Position numbers and translations under genes: made by a program. DNA of 64,000 nt from Streptomyces sp. NBC_00286 (GTDB taxonomy: Bacteria; Actinomycetota; Actinomycetes; Streptomycetales; Streptomycetaceae). Where the stretch lies: assembly GCF_036173125.1 (NCBI RefSeq), contig NZ_CP108054.1:186001-250000 (forward strand), given 5' to 3'. This document shows, piece after piece, positions 7,416 to 19,629 of the stretch (positions are counted from its first letter, which is position 1; each line of letters begins with the position of its first letter). Below the pieces are notes generated by a model. It saw only the letters and a list, made by a program, of their open reading frames with translations. It was not told the DNA's origin and made no database searches.

Positions 7416-7780
7416 GGTGCCTCCTGAAGTGTGGGGCCGTCCGTACGTAGCGCGGTACTGGTGATTGAACACGCGACCGGCACCCCTTGTACCCATCGGA
7501 TAACGCCAAGTAGGCCCAACCGAGGGTGATCCGGGGGCGATTCGGGGGCGCGCCGGGGGCGCACCGTCACGAGGCGTACGTCCGCACGCACCGGCTGGAG
7601 ACCGCCCAGGTCGAGGTACTGCTCGACCACCTCGGCGCGATCGGATGCCGGGTTTCGCCGCTGGTTCACGGCGCGGTATCCGGAGTCGTACTGCCTGAGC
7701 CTCGCCCCGTGGTGAAAACGGACCAGCAGTGGTGACCGCCGCCCACGCGTAGTCCGCGGTGCCGCGCCTAGCGTGGACGT
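7416..7780. other. Divergent intergenic region
   Basis: This 365-bp gap lies between the flavin monooxygenase (leftward) and the fucosidase (rightward) and holds no convincing gene. A TAGCGT -10 box at 7769-7774 ends six bases before the fucosidase ATG, implying a leaderless or nearly leaderless transcript. An open frame at 7526-7735 has no ribosome site or recognisable content and was not accepted. Confidence 0.5.
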
Positions 7781-9046
7781 ATGCCGATGCAACCCTGGTT
7801 TCCCGACGCCAAGCTGGGCGTGTTCATCCACTACGGCATCTATGCCGTGGGCGGCGCTGCCGAGTCCTGGTCCTTCTACACGGGCGAGATGACGCACGAG
7901 CAGTACATGAAACAGCTCGACGGCTTCACCGCGTCGCGCTACGACCCGGACGCCTGGGCCGAGTTGTTCGCCCGCGTGGGCGCGCAGTACGCGGTGCTCA
8001 CGACCCGGCACCACGACGGCGTGGCCCTGTGGGACACCGACCACCGCAATCTCGACGTCGTCCGCGACACACCGGCCGGCCGCGACCTCGTCACCGGATT
8101 CGTCGACGCGCTGCGTGCGCGGGACCTCAAGGTCGGCCTCTACTACTCGCACTCCGACTGGAACCACCCGGACTACGCGAGCGAGCGGCACCCGGGACCG
8201 CACCTCGTTCCGGCCAACGCCTACTCGCACGCCGAGCCCGGCAAGGAGGACCCGGCGGCCTGGGCGCGCTATCTCGCCTACCGCGACGGCCAGGTCCGCG
8301 AGCTCGTCGACCGCTTCCGCCCCGACATCCTCTGGTTCGACGGCGAGTGGGAGCGCTCGGAGGAGCAGTGGCGGATGCGGGAGCTGGCCGATCTCATCCT
8401 GGCGCGCAACCCGGACACCATCCTCAACGGTCGCATGCTCGGCTACGGCGACTACGCCACCCCGGAACAGGGTGCCCCGCTCCAGGCCCCGGAGGGTCCA
8501 TGGGAGCTGTGCCTCACGATCAACGACTCGTGGAGTTACCGGCCGCAGGACCGCGACTTCAAGTCGGTGCGCCAGTTGGTGCGTTACTTCGCGGAGACGA
8601 TCGGCATGGGTGGCAATCTGCTGCTCGGTGCGGGGCCGCGGGAGGACGGCACGATCCCCGAGGAGCAGGTCGAACGCCTGGAGGGCCTCGGCGCGTGGAT
8701 CGCTCGGCACGCCGACGCCGTGTACGGGACGGTCGCAGGGCTGCCCGCCGGGCACCACTACGGTCCCAGCACGCTGTCCGCCGACCGGCGCACGCTGTAC
8801 CTGGTGTGCTTCGACGCACCGCGCGAGACCGTCTCCGTACGCGGACTGCGCAACCGCGTCCTGCGAGCCACGGTTCTGGGTACGGGCGCCGAACTGGGCC
8901 ACCATGTCACCGGCGGCCTGGACGCGGTTCCGGGCGTGACCTGGATCGACGCGCCCGCTGGGGCCGATCTGGACGATCAGGCCACGGTGCTGGCCGTCGA
9001 GTTGGACGGGGAGCTGGATCTGTACCGGGGGGCGGGGCGGGACTGA
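7781..9046 (+). CDS. GH29 alpha-L-fucosidase, cytoplasmic
   Basis: Glycoside hydrolase family 29 protein (421 aa) that removes alpha-L-fucose from glycans by a retaining mechanism. Conserved landmarks are the N-terminal KLGVFIHYGIYAV, the paired-Trp substrate segment, TTRHHDGVALW, the nucleophile region DILWFDGEWE (Asp near residue 186) and GNLLLGAGPREDGTIPEEQV. No signal peptide is visible, so it probably acts on imported oligosaccharides in the cytoplasm. The start is ATG 7781 (a second ATG follows two codons later). The -10 box lies only six bases upstream. A short C-terminal beta-sandwich appears to follow the catalytic barrel. It may cooperate with the sugar ABC importer at the left end of the window, but there is no direct link. 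Confidence 0.9.
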   Translation: MPMQPWFPDAKLGVFIHYGIYAVGGAAESWSFYTGEMTHEQYMKQLDGFTASRYDPDAWAELFARVGAQYAVLTTRHHDGVALWDTDHRNLDVVRDTPAGRDLVTGFVDALRARDLKVGLYYSHSDWNHPDYASERHPGPHLVPANAYSHAEPGKEDPAAWARYLAYRDGQVRELVDRFRPDILWFDGEWERSEEQWRMRELADLILARNPDTILNGRMLGYGDYATPEQGAPLQAPEGPWELCLTINDSWSYRPQDRDFKSVRQLVRYFAETIGMGGNLLLGAGPREDGTIPEEQVERLEGLGAWIARHADAVYGTVAGLPAGHHYGPSTLSADRRTLYLVCFDAPRETVSVRGLRNRVLRATVLGTGAELGHHVTGGLDAVPGVTWIDAPAGADLDDQATVLAVELDGELDLYRGAGRD

Positions 9047-9088
9047 GGCTCCGCCGCGGTGGCGCTCGTATGCCCCGAGTACTCCGGA

Positions 9089-11880
<2,792 letters not shown>

Positions 11881-11887
11881 TCAGGGC

Positions 11888-12361
11888 TCAGGTCATGGGG
11901 TCGAACCAGGTGGGTGCGTCGGACAGTGCCTGCTTGATCCGGAACAGTCCGTGCTCGTTCAGCTCCGGCAGGGCGTCGACCGGAAACCAGCCGACGTCGA
12001 GGGACTCGTCGTCGTTGACCCGTGCCTCGCCTCCGACGGCCCGACAGCGGAAGGTGATGTCCATGTACTGGCAGGTGTCACCGTTCTCGTACGTGACCGG
12101 CGCCAGGGCCTGCACCAGGACGACCCGCTCGGCGACGCAGTGCACCGCCGTCTCCTCGTAGACCTCCCGTACCGCACAGGCCGCCGGCTGTTCGCCAGGG
12201 TCCGGGATGCCGCCGATCACCGACCATTTGCGGGTGTCGGAGCGGCGCCCCAGCAGCACTCTGTCCTCGTCGTCGAGGACGATGGCGGTGACTCCGGGGA
12301 GCCAGAGGAGTTGCTGGCCGGCGGTGGCCCGGATGGCGGTGATGAAGTCAGGAGTAGCCAT
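11888..12361 (-). CDS. Nudix hydrolase
   Basis: Protein of 157 aa that should hydrolyse a nucleoside diphosphate linked to another moiety using Mg2+ or Mn2+. The Nudix box is complete: GIPDPGEQPAACAVREVYEE (residues 51-70) followed by TAV, matching G-x5-E-x7-REUxEExGU. Upstream, WLPGVTAIVLDDEDRVLLGRR is the usual first beta-hairpin. The C-terminal part ends with a segment (ESLDVGWFPVDALPELNEHG) common in ADP-ribose or 8-oxo-dGTP type Nudix enzymes. The substrate cannot be assigned. It sits upstream of icd on the same strand, separated by 121 bases. Confidence 0.92.
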   Translation of the reverse strand: MATPDFITAIRATAGQQLLWLPGVTAIVLDDEDRVLLGRRSDTRKWSVIGGIPDPGEQPAACAVREVYEETAVHCVAERVVLVQALAPVTYENGDTCQYMDITFRCRAVGGEARVNDDESLDVGWFPVDALPELNEHGLFRIKQALSDAPTWFDPMT

Positions 12362-12428
12362 GGAGCGACCCTAACGGCCTGGGTCCGTCAGCTCCGGCGC
12401 TGACGAGGCGCGTACGACCGGCGTACGG

Positions 12429-14042
12429 CTACACGTCACCGGAGCGTCGACCGCGCACCCGCGCCGTCACCGCCCAGCCGAGTCCGCCGACCGCGACCAG
12501 CACGATCGCCAGCTCGGGAAGCTCGCCGAGACGCGTGGCCGGGGTCTCGGAGGACCGCAGTGGGACTTCCTGGACCAGCGAGTCCGCCACGAACATGCCC
12601 GTCTTCTGCGTGATCTTTCCGTCGGGCATGATCACGGCGCTGACGCCGCTGGTGACCGGGACCGTCACGGTCCGGCTGTGCTCGACGGCGCGGACCCGGG
12701 ACATGGCGAGCTGCTGGTAGGTCATCTCGCTGCGGCCGAACGTGGCGTTGTTGCTCGGTACGGAGATCATCTGAGCGCCGTCGGTGACCGTGTCGCGCAC
12801 GGCCCAGTCGAAGGCGGCCTCGTAGCAGGTCGCGAGTCCCACCTTGGTGCCCGCCATGGTGAACACGCCGGGCTCGCTGCCCCGGCTGAAGTTCTGGCGC
12901 ACCATGGACGTCCAGTCCTCGTTGATGGCGCCGACGAGCGAGCGCAGCGGGAGGTATTCGCCGAAGGGCTGGACCTGCCGCTTGTCGTAGGTGTCGCCGG
13001 GGCCCTTGTCGGGGTCCCAGAGGATCTGCTCGTTGTAGAGCTTGCCGTCCTTCGCGACGACGCCGCCGACCGAGACGGGCGCACCGATCGCCTTGACGGC
13101 CGTCTCGATCACGTCGCGGGCGTCGGGGTTGCTGAACGGGTCGATGTCGGAGGAGTTCTCCGGCCACAGCACGAAGTCCGGCTGGGCGACCTTGCCCGCC
13201 TTGACCTGTGCGGCCAGACGCTCGGTCTGCCGGGCGTGGTGGTCGAGCACGGCGCGCCGCTGGGCGTTGAAGTCGAGGCCCGCGCGCGGGACGTTGCCCT
13301 GGATGACGGCGACGGTCGCGGTGCCGTCCTCCGCCGTGTCGCTCATCAGGGGCCGGGCGGCAAAAGTGCCCACTACGGGGAGTACGAAACTGAGCAGTGC
13401 CGCCGCGGCGGCTCCCCGTCGTACTACTTGAGTGCGTCGGAACTCGACGACCTGGCGGACGATCTCGTACAGCCCGAAGCCGCACAGGACGACCGCGAAA
13501 CCGAGCACCGGAGTGCCGCCCACCGCGGCGAGCGGCAGGAAGATCCCGTCCGCCTGGCCGAAGGCGATCTTGCCCCAGGGGAAGCCGCCGAACGGCACGC
13601 GCGCGCGTGCCGCCTCGCCGGCGGTCCACAGGGCAGCCGCCCACAAGGGCCAGCCGGGCAGTTTCGACACCGCCGCGATGCCGGCGCCGACGAGCGCGAC
13701 GAACACCGCCTCGATGAAGGCGAGGGCCAGCCAAGGCCCCGGGCCGACCTCCACACCCGTCCATACGAGCAGGGGCAGCAGGAAGCCGAGGCCGAAGAGG
13801 TAGCCGAGCCGGAGGCCCGTCTTCCAGGTGCGTCCGCGCAGGCACCAGCCGAAGGCTGCGAAGGCGGGCAGGGCGAGCCACCACAGGGTGCGCGGCGGGA
13901 AGCTGACGTAGAGGAGCACTCCGGAGAGCGCCGCGACGACGGCCGGACCGAACCGCTGGACCAGCCGTGCCCCGCGCGATGCGGGCCGGGCCTCGGGTCC
14001 GAGCTGTTCCGGCTGGTCTACGGATGTTGCGGTGGCGGTCAC
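12429..14042 (-). CDS. lnt: Apolipoprotein N-acyltransferase
   Basis: Membrane enzyme (537 aa) that adds the third acyl chain to the N-terminal Cys of lipoproteins. About six hydrophobic segments come first (FGPAVVAALSGVLLYVSF onward), then a nitrilase-fold domain facing outside. The Glu-Lys-Cys catalytic residues fit FVLWPENS, TYDKRQVQPFGEYLP and GLATCYEAAF. The GTG start at 14042 is preferred; no strong ribosome site is visible. Streptomycetes commonly carry Lnt homologues, unlike most Gram-positives. Divergent from the O-antigen-ligase-like gene, with about 220 bp between the starts. Confidence 0.93.
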   Translation of the reverse strand: MTATATSVDQPEQLGPEARPASRGARLVQRFGPAVVAALSGVLLYVSFPPRTLWWLALPAFAAFGWCLRGRTWKTGLRLGYLFGLGFLLPLLVWTGVEVGPGPWLALAFIEAVFVALVGAGIAAVSKLPGWPLWAAALWTAGEAARARVPFGGFPWGKIAFGQADGIFLPLAAVGGTPVLGFAVVLCGFGLYEIVRQVVEFRRTQVVRRGAAAAALLSFVLPVVGTFAARPLMSDTAEDGTATVAVIQGNVPRAGLDFNAQRRAVLDHHARQTERLAAQVKAGKVAQPDFVLWPENSSDIDPFSNPDARDVIETAVKAIGAPVSVGGVVAKDGKLYNEQILWDPDKGPGDTYDKRQVQPFGEYLPLRSLVGAINEDWTSMVRQNFSRGSEPGVFTMAGTKVGLATCYEAAFDWAVRDTVTDGAQMISVPSNNATFGRSEMTYQQLAMSRVRAVEHSRTVTVPVTSGVSAVIMPDGKITQKTGMFVADSLVQEVPLRSSETPATRLGELPELAIVLVAVGGLGWAVTARVRGRRSGDV

Positions 14043-14261
14043 TCGGGGAGTGTACGGCGCGTGACCTGGTCGCCGACAGCGCGGTCCGTCCGCCTCTGGC
14101 CAGGCGGCTTCCACCCGACAGCTGCATCGTTTCTGCGCAAGTCGTCCACAAAGCGGCGCACCACCCGTTACCGTGTGCCGAAGCCCCTCACGTACGGCCG
14201 TATCCGGCCAGTCGGTCGGGGTCTGTCATGGGTCGGGGGTCGACGGGTGGGGTTCACGGGA

Positions 14262-15326
14262 ATGGCGTCGGCCGAGCCGATGCCGGCGCTCGGCAGACGT
14301 GCCGTTTCGGACGTGGCGGGCGTGATCGTGCTCGGTGGCTGCGCGACCTGGTCCGTGATCACGGCGTCGGTGAGCGGTGGCCGGCCCGAGGGTGTGCTGC
14401 TCGCGGTGCTCGCCGTGGCCGCCGGCTATGCCTCGGGGCGGATGTGCGGTACGTACGTGCCGGTCGCCGCCCCTGCCGCGGGTGCGCTGGCCGGTCTTGG
14501 CCTTGCGATCACCGCCCCGAACACGGCGCCGGGGTCGCAGGTCATCTCGCCGCTCGGACAGACCGGCTCCACCGCGGCTCTGCTGACCCTGTCCGCGGGG
14601 GCCGCGTGTTGTGCGGCGTGGGCGGCGCGCTCGCCGGCACTGCGGCTCGGGCTGCGGCTGCTGGCCGCCGGGATCGGGGTGGCCTCGGCCTTCCTGGGTT
14701 CGACGGCGGGCTGTGTCGCCTGTGCGGGCGTACTGCTGTGCTCCCTGGCCGCCGACCACATGCGCCGCGGCCCGGGACTCGCGGGCCTCGCCCTCACCGC
14801 GGGCCTGGTGACCGGAGCGACCTGGGCCGTCGCCGAGAACGTGCTGCCGGACGGCCTGACCTCCGCCCTGGAGGGGCAACTCACCCAGCAGCGGGTCCAG
14901 CTGTGGCGCGATGCGCTCGACCTGGCTCACCAGGAGCCGGGGCTTGGGGTTGGACCGGGACGGTTCCCGGAGCTGAGCCCGACGATCACGCAGTCGCCGA
15001 CGGCGGACGGCAAGCCGTACTCCGCGCCGTTTCAGCAGGCGGCCGAGCAGGGGCTCGTGGGCGTGGTGCTGCTCGCGGCGGTGTTCTGCTGGGTGCTGTA
15101 CGCGCTGTGGCGCACGGCGCGCCGCACGCCGGTCGCACTCACCGCGGGCGCCGCGCTCACGGCGCTGGCGGCGATCGCCGCGGTCGGCAACGCGCTGAGC
15201 TTTCCCACGGTGACAGCGGGCGCGGGACTGCTCGCGGGGCTGGCCACGGCGCGCCCGCTGCCCCAGGATCGGGACAGCGCGGTGGACGCGGGCCGACGTA
15301 CGCGCAGCGGCCGGCTGGGTCCCTGA
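14262..15326 (+). CDS. O-antigen ligase / polymerase-like membrane protein
   Basis: Polytopic membrane protein (354 aa) with about eight to nine hydrophobic segments rich in Ala, Gly and Leu. The conserved periplasmic-loop signature of Wzy/WaaL proteins is clear near residue 205: RVQLWRDALDLAHQEPGLGV followed by GPGRF. The usual HNxYL motif is replaced by SAPFQQAAEQGLVG. Such proteins join or transfer glycan repeat units at the outer face of the membrane; in streptomycetes a role in wall or capsule-like glycans is an inference. The ATG at 14262 is the first good start after the upstream divergent promoter region. The protein is shorter than typical members (about 400-450 aa). Confidence 0.72.
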   Translation: MASAEPMPALGRRAVSDVAGVIVLGGCATWSVITASVSGGRPEGVLLAVLAVAAGYASGRMCGTYVPVAAPAAGALAGLGLAITAPNTAPGSQVISPLGQTGSTAALLTLSAGAACCAAWAARSPALRLGLRLLAAGIGVASAFLGSTAGCVACAGVLLCSLAADHMRRGPGLAGLALTAGLVTGATWAVAENVLPDGLTSALEGQLTQQRVQLWRDALDLAHQEPGLGVGPGRFPELSPTITQSPTADGKPYSAPFQQAAEQGLVGVVLLAAVFCWVLYALWRTARRTPVALTAGAALTALAAIAAVGNALSFPTVTAGAGLLAGLATARPLPQDRDSAVDAGRRTRSGRLGP

Positions 15327-15335
15327 CCGGGCGCG

Positions 15336-15899
15336 TCAGTGCGCGGTGCCGCGGGTCGTGGAGGTCGTCGACGCGAGGCGGGCCCGGATGACCCGTACGG
15401 CTGCCTCCGCGTTGTCCACCGTGATCGTGAACGAATGGCCGTCGCCGAGCCGGAGCACGAGGCCCTCGCCGCGCCGGACGACTACGGCGGTTCCCTTCTC
15501 GGGCCGCCAGCGGTAGCCCCAGCCACCCCAGTGGCGCGGGGTCACCCGGGGCAGGAAGTCAGCGCCGGTGATGTGGGAGAGGGGGATCCGGCGGCGCGGC
15601 AGGCCCATGTGGCCGCAGCGCACTTCGAGGCACTCCTTGTCGACCTTCACGGCGACGTGGACGAACGCGAGCGTGCCGAAGAGGACCAGGAGTCCGCCTG
15701 CGATGCAGCCGACCACGGACATGAGGAGTGGCACGACGCCCGACGTCCAGGCCGAGTCGACGGCCAGCTCGATGCCCAGGGCCATGCAGCCGGCGCCGCC
15801 CAGGGCGAGCAGCCACTGCACACGGTTGGTCGCGCGGCCGTGCCACACGTCGGAGTGCGGGGCGTCGGCAGCGTCCTCTTCGCCGTGGGGGTGCCTCAT
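15336..15899 (-). CDS. Two-TM membrane protein of unknown function
   Basis: Protein of 187 aa (from MRHPHGEEDAADAP). There are two adjacent hydrophobic stretches (WLLALGGAGCMALGIELAV and VPLLMSVVGCIAGGLLVLFG), then a soluble C-terminal half with a basic, Trp-rich turn (RHWGGWGYRWRPEKGTAVV) and strands ending GDGHSFTITVDNAEAAVRVI. This layout resembles bacterial PH-like or DUF3093-type membrane proteins, but I do not recognise it with confidence. It converges tail-to-tail with the preceding gene, with nine bases between them. An extended start at 15947 is possible. Confidence 0.6.
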   Translation of the reverse strand: MRHPHGEEDAADAPHSDVWHGRATNRVQWLLALGGAGCMALGIELAVDSAWTSGVVPLLMSVVGCIAGGLLVLFGTLAFVHVAVKVDKECLEVRCGHMGLPRRRIPLSHITGADFLPRVTPRHWGGWGYRWRPEKGTAVVVRRGEGLVLRLGDGHSFTITVDNAEAAVRVIRARLASTTSTTRGTAH

Positions 15900-15995
15900 G
15901 GCTTTGAGAGTACTCAGGTTCCGCAGCGCGGGCACCGCGTTGCGCACAGTTACTGGTCCGGGTGGACGTCAGGGGTCCGGTTCGCGGCGGGACGC

Positions 15996-16781
15996 TCAGC
16001 GGGCGGGGCTGACGGCCTGCAGCAGCCGGCCCTCGTCGTACGTCAGCGCGGCCGCAGGCAGGGCCGCTTCTCGTCCGTTGAGCAACACCGTGAGGGTGCC
16101 CTGTGCGGGCGCTTCCGGTGCGGGGTGTTCGCCGATGCGGCGCAGCGCCTGGGCGGCTACGGCGCCGGCCGAGCCGTGCAGGACGAGCGGGGCTTCCCCG
16201 GGTTGCTGCACGGCCGCGCGGATGCGCTCGGCGACCAGTTCGTAATGCGTGCAGCCCAGGACGACGGCCCTTACATCGTCCGGGGTGAGCTTCGCGGCGG
16301 CGGCGATCGCCCGGTCGACGGCGGCCTCGTCGGCCTCCTCCACCGCGTCGGCGAGTCCCGGGCACGGCACTTCGGTGACGGTCACTCCGGCGGCGAACTC
16401 CTGGATGAGACCGCGCTGGTAGGGGCTGCCGGTGGTGGCGGGCGTGGCCCAGATCGCGACGGGTCCGCCGCCGGCCGCGGCGGGCTTGATCGCGGGAACC
16501 GTGCCGATGACCGGCAGGGCCGGTTCGAGGCGGGCGCGCAGGGCGGGCAGGGCGTGCACGGAGGCGGTGTTGCAGGCGACGATCAGCGCGTCCGGCCGGT
16601 GGGCCGCGGCCGCCTCGGCGACGGCGAGGGCGCGCTCGGTCACGTCCTCGGGAGCACGCGGCCCCCAGGGCATGCTCTCGGGGGCGGAGGACAGAACGAC
16701 ATCGGCGTCGGGCCGCAGTCGACGTACCACGGCGGCTGCCGCGAGCAGTCCGATTCCGGAGTCCATGAGCGCGATCTTCAC
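15996..16781 (-). CDS. Aspartate/glutamate racemase family protein
   Basis: Protein of 261 aa in the MurI/Asp-Glu racemase superfamily. The two catalytic Cys sites are present: VACNTASVHALP (first Cys) and VVLGCTHYELVAE (second Cys). The opening motif is MDSGIGLL rather than the FDSGVGGL of true MurI, and AIWATPATTGSPYQRG matches the superfamily's nucleotide-free substrate loop. It may racemise glutamate for peptidoglycan or act on another amino acid; given the altered opening motif, a non-MurI role is plausible. GTG start at 16781. Divergent from the HpnB-like gene with only 58 bp between starts. Confidence 0.82.
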   Translation of the reverse strand: MKIALMDSGIGLLAAAAVVRRLRPDADVVLSSAPESMPWGPRAPEDVTERALAVAEAAAAHRPDALIVACNTASVHALPALRARLEPALPVIGTVPAIKPAAAGGGPVAIWATPATTGSPYQRGLIQEFAAGVTVTEVPCPGLADAVEEADEAAVDRAIAAAAKLTPDDVRAVVLGCTHYELVAERIRAAVQQPGEAPLVLHGSAGAVAAQALRRIGEHPAPEAPAQGTLTVLLNGREAALPAAALTYDEGRLLQAVSPAR

Positions 16782-16839
16782 CCGGTCACCATAGACGATC
16801 CGCCTCAACAGGCCCCCGGCGTGGGGCAGACTGCGGCCC

Positions 16840-18015
16840 GTGAACGCCCTTGTGTGGACCGCCACCGGATCGCTGGCCGCCTGGCTGTGGCTGCTACTGG
16901 GACAGGGCTTCTTCTGGCGTACGGATCTACGGTTGCCGCCGTGCCAGGAGCCAGAGGACTGGCCTTCCGTCTGCGTCGTCGTACCGGCGCGGGACGAAGC
17001 CGCCGTACTCCCGGGCAGCCTGCCGTCGCTCCTCGCACAGGACTATCCAGGGCGGGCGGAGGTGTTCCTGGTCGACGACGGGAGTTCGGACGGCACCGGG
17101 GAGCTGGCCCGCGAGCTTGCCGAGCGGTACGGCGGGCTGCCGCTGACCGTCGGCTCGCCCGGAGAGCCGCCCGTGGGGTGGACGGGCAAGCTCTGGGCCG
17201 TACGGCACGGAATCGGTCTGGCACGCGCGCGTGCACCCGAATATCTGCTGCTGACGGACGCGGACATCGCCCACGCGCCGGACAGCCTGCGGGAGTTGGT
17301 GTCCACGGCCCGCACGGGAGGCTTCGATCTCGTCTCGCAGATGGCACGGCTGCGGGTCGAGAGCGTCTGGGAGCGGCTGGTGGTGCCCGCCTTCGTGTAC
17401 TTCTTCGCTCAGCTGTATCCGTTCCGCTGGATCGCCGTGAGGGGGTCGCGGACGGCTGCCGCGGCAGGCGGCTGCGTCCTGTTGCGCGCGGACGCCGCCG
17501 AGCGGGCGCGCATTCCGGATGCCATCCGGCACGCGGTCATCGACGACGTGGCGCTCGCGAAGGCGGTCAAGGGCTCCGGGGGCCACATCTGGCTGGGGCT
17601 CGCGGAAAAGGTCGACAGCGTGCGCCCGTATCCGCGGCTGCATGACCTGTGGCGGATGGTGTCGCGAAGTGCGTACGCCCAACTGCGGCACAACCCACTG
17701 CTGCTGGTCGGCACGATCGTGGGCCTCGCGGTGGTGTACCTGGTGCCGCCCGTGGCGCTCTATGCGGGTCTGGCCGCGGGGAGTGCGGGTGCAGCGATGG
17801 CGGGCGGGCTCGCTTGGCTGCTGATGACAGCGACGTATCTGCCGATGCTCCGCTACTACCGGCAACCGCTCCCGCTCGCCCTGTTGTTGCCGGTCACCGC
17901 GTTTTTGTACCTCCTCATGACGGTGGATTCCGCGGTGCAGCACTACAGGGGGCGCGGAGCGGCCTGGAAAGGCCGCACCTACGCCCGTCCCGACGCGGCG
18001 CCCGAACAGCGGTGA
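16840..18015 (+). CDS. Family 2 glycosyltransferase, HpnB-like
   Basis: Membrane-bound GT-A glycosyltransferase (391 aa). One N-terminal hydrophobic anchor is followed by the nucleotide-sugar domain: VCVVVPARDEAAVLPGSLPS, VFLVDDGSSDGT, LLLTDADIAH (DxD-type metal site near residue 140) and a C-terminal group of about four membrane segments. The overall architecture and the GWTGKLWAVRHG motif match HpnB, the glycosyltransferase named from hopanoid gene clusters. No hopanoid gene is nearby, so the acceptor lipid is unknown. A CAGACT -10 box seven bases before the GTG suggests a leaderless transcript. Confidence 0.85.
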   Translation: MNALVWTATGSLAAWLWLLLGQGFFWRTDLRLPPCQEPEDWPSVCVVVPARDEAAVLPGSLPSLLAQDYPGRAEVFLVDDGSSDGTGELARELAERYGGLPLTVGSPGEPPVGWTGKLWAVRHGIGLARARAPEYLLLTDADIAHAPDSLRELVSTARTGGFDLVSQMARLRVESVWERLVVPAFVYFFAQLYPFRWIAVRGSRTAAAAGGCVLLRADAAERARIPDAIRHAVIDDVALAKAVKGSGGHIWLGLAEKVDSVRPYPRLHDLWRMVSRSAYAQLRHNPLLLVGTIVGLAVVYLVPPVALYAGLAAGSAGAAMAGGLAWLLMTATYLPMLRYYRQPLPLALLLPVTAFLYLLMTVDSAVQHYRGRGAAWKGRTYARPDAAPEQR

Positions 18016-18034
18016 TTGATCACTCCCGGTCGGG

Positions 18035-19336
18035 TCACTTCCTGCCGGGGGTCCAGTTCATGCCCCACCCGTAGGCGTAGTCGACGGTGCGCTGCGGGCT
18101 CACGCCGCGCTCGGGAACCAGGAATCGGGCCTCGCGCTGGACGACGAGATCGCTGCCGGTGTTGGTGATGAGGGCCAGTGCGCACACCGTCGAGGGAACG
18201 GTGCACTCGCCGAGCGAGAAGTCGATGGGAGCGCCGTGCAGGGGCTGGAGGGTCACCGTGGCGTCCAGGTCGGCGAAGGACCGGGCTCCTTCGTAGATGG
18301 TGACGAAGATGAGAATGCGGCGGAAGTACTGCTGGTGGTCGAGGTTGATGCTCATGTTCTCGCCACTCGCCGAGGCACCGGTGCGGTCGTCGCCGTCGAG
18401 ATGGATGAACGGCGGCTGGTGCAGCGCCCCGAAGGCGTTGCCCAGTGCCTGGACGACGCCCTTGCTGCCGTCGGAGAGCTCGTACAGGGCGCACAGGTCG
18501 AGGTCGAGGTCGGAGTGCATGGCGACGGCCTGGCCGAGCTTGCTGCGCCACCCCGAGAACTGCTTACGTACTTGCCAGTTGAGGTTCACACGCATGGCGC
18601 CGGAGGTGCCGCCCTGCTTGGTGAGCGAGACCGACGGGGCTTCCTTGGTCAGCGTGACCTTGGTCAGACGTACCGGGGCGGCGGGCTGGGCGGGCGGCGC
18701 GGCCGGTGGTGGCGTCGGCGGGGCGGCCGTGACCGGCGGGGCGACGGACGCGGGCGGCGGTGGCGTCGAGGGCATGGGCGTCGGCGTGGTGGGCGCGGGC
18801 GCCGCCTGCTGCGGTTCGTCCACGGTGATGCCGAAGTCCGTGGCCAGCCCCTCGAGTCCGCTGCTGTAGCCCTGCCCGACGGCACGGAACTTCCAGGCGC
18901 CCTGGCGGCGGTAGAACTCCCCGAGCACGAAGGCGGTCTCCACGGTCGCGCCCTCGCTGTCGAAGCGCGCGACCTCTGTGCCCTGTTGGGCATCGAGGAC
19001 CCGGATGTACAGGCCGGGCACCTGCCCGAACGTGGCGCCGTCCGTGGAGGCGGCGAGCACCACGGTCTCGACCTCGGGCTCCACCCGCGCGAGGTCGACG
19101 ACCAGTGTGTCGCTCACCTGGCCGCCGGCGTTCTGCTTGCCCTCGTGCCGCACGGATCCGGAGGCGTGCGCGGGCTGGTTGTAGAAGACGAAGTCCTGGT
19201 CCGACCGGACCTTTCCGGAGACCAGCAACAGCGCCGAGGCATCCGCGTCGGGGACGCCGGGGCCAGCACGCCACCCCAACTCGACGCGAAGTCCGGCCGT
19301 CGGCATCGGAACATTCGAACCTTTAGGCATTGACAT
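18035..19336 (-). CDS. TerD-family tellurium resistance/stress protein with two domains
   Basis: Protein of 433 aa. The N-terminal TerD domain (about 1-170) begins SMPKGSNVPMPTAGLRVELG and contains DFVFYNQPAHASGSVRHEG, a Ca2+-binding loop region and EFYRRQGAWKFRAVGQGYSSGL. A Pro/Ala/Thr-rich linker (about 175-240) joins it to a second TerA-like beta-sandwich with SDLDLDLCALYELSDGSKG, LDGDDRTGASASGENMSI and a C-terminal YGWGMNWTPGRK. Such proteins belong to ter-type stress systems and are abundant in Streptomyces; their biochemical role is not settled. Alternative starts are ATG 19348 (with a GGAG site) and ATG 19330. Convergent with the glycosyltransferase, 19 bases apart. Confidence 0.87.
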   Translation of the reverse strand: MSMPKGSNVPMPTAGLRVELGWRAGPGVPDADASALLLVSGKVRSDQDFVFYNQPAHASGSVRHEGKQNAGGQVSDTLVVDLARVEPEVETVVLAASTDGATFGQVPGLYIRVLDAQQGTEVARFDSEGATVETAFVLGEFYRRQGAWKFRAVGQGYSSGLEGLATDFGITVDEPQQAAPAPTTPTPMPSTPPPPASVAPPVTAAPPTPPPAAPPAQPAAPVRLTKVTLTKEAPSVSLTKQGGTSGAMRVNLNWQVRKQFSGWRSKLGQAVAMHSDLDLDLCALYELSDGSKGVVQALGNAFGALHQPPFIHLDGDDRTGASASGENMSINLDHQQYFRRILIFVTIYEGARSFADLDATVTLQPLHGAPIDFSLGECTVPSTVCALALITNTGSDLVVQREARFLVPERGVSPQRTVDYAYGWGMNWTPGRK

Positions 19337-19629
19337 GTCCGCCCCCATCGGGTGTCTCCGCGCCGGATCGCGCTTCAGTTCAGTACATGAAGTCGTTCTT
19401 CGCCAACCTATTCCAGCGAACGGCGATCGCCCATGACCTCGTTCGCCGGAAGGACGTGCGACTGGCCGGTAACCCTCCCGGAACTTGGCCTTTACCAGAT
19501 CTCAACTTCAACCGCCGCCCCTTTTCTACAAGTTCGCTCACATTAGGGATGGCGCGTCACTGCCGACACGAAAAAGAACCCTCTTATCGGTCTCCCCAAC
19601 CAGCACATCGTGGGCTTAACTTATGTGCC

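Noticed and set aside
7526..7735. 69-codon frame before the fucosidase
   Set aside because: No ribosome site, no recognisable content, and located in a divergent promoter region.
19387..19629. In-frame upstream extension of the Pro/Gln-rich protein (MKSFFANLFQRTA...)
   Set aside because: The region is AT-rich and non-coding-like, while the conserved start MTSPRSTYGGGYY at 19630 is preferred; no ribosome site was found for the longer form.
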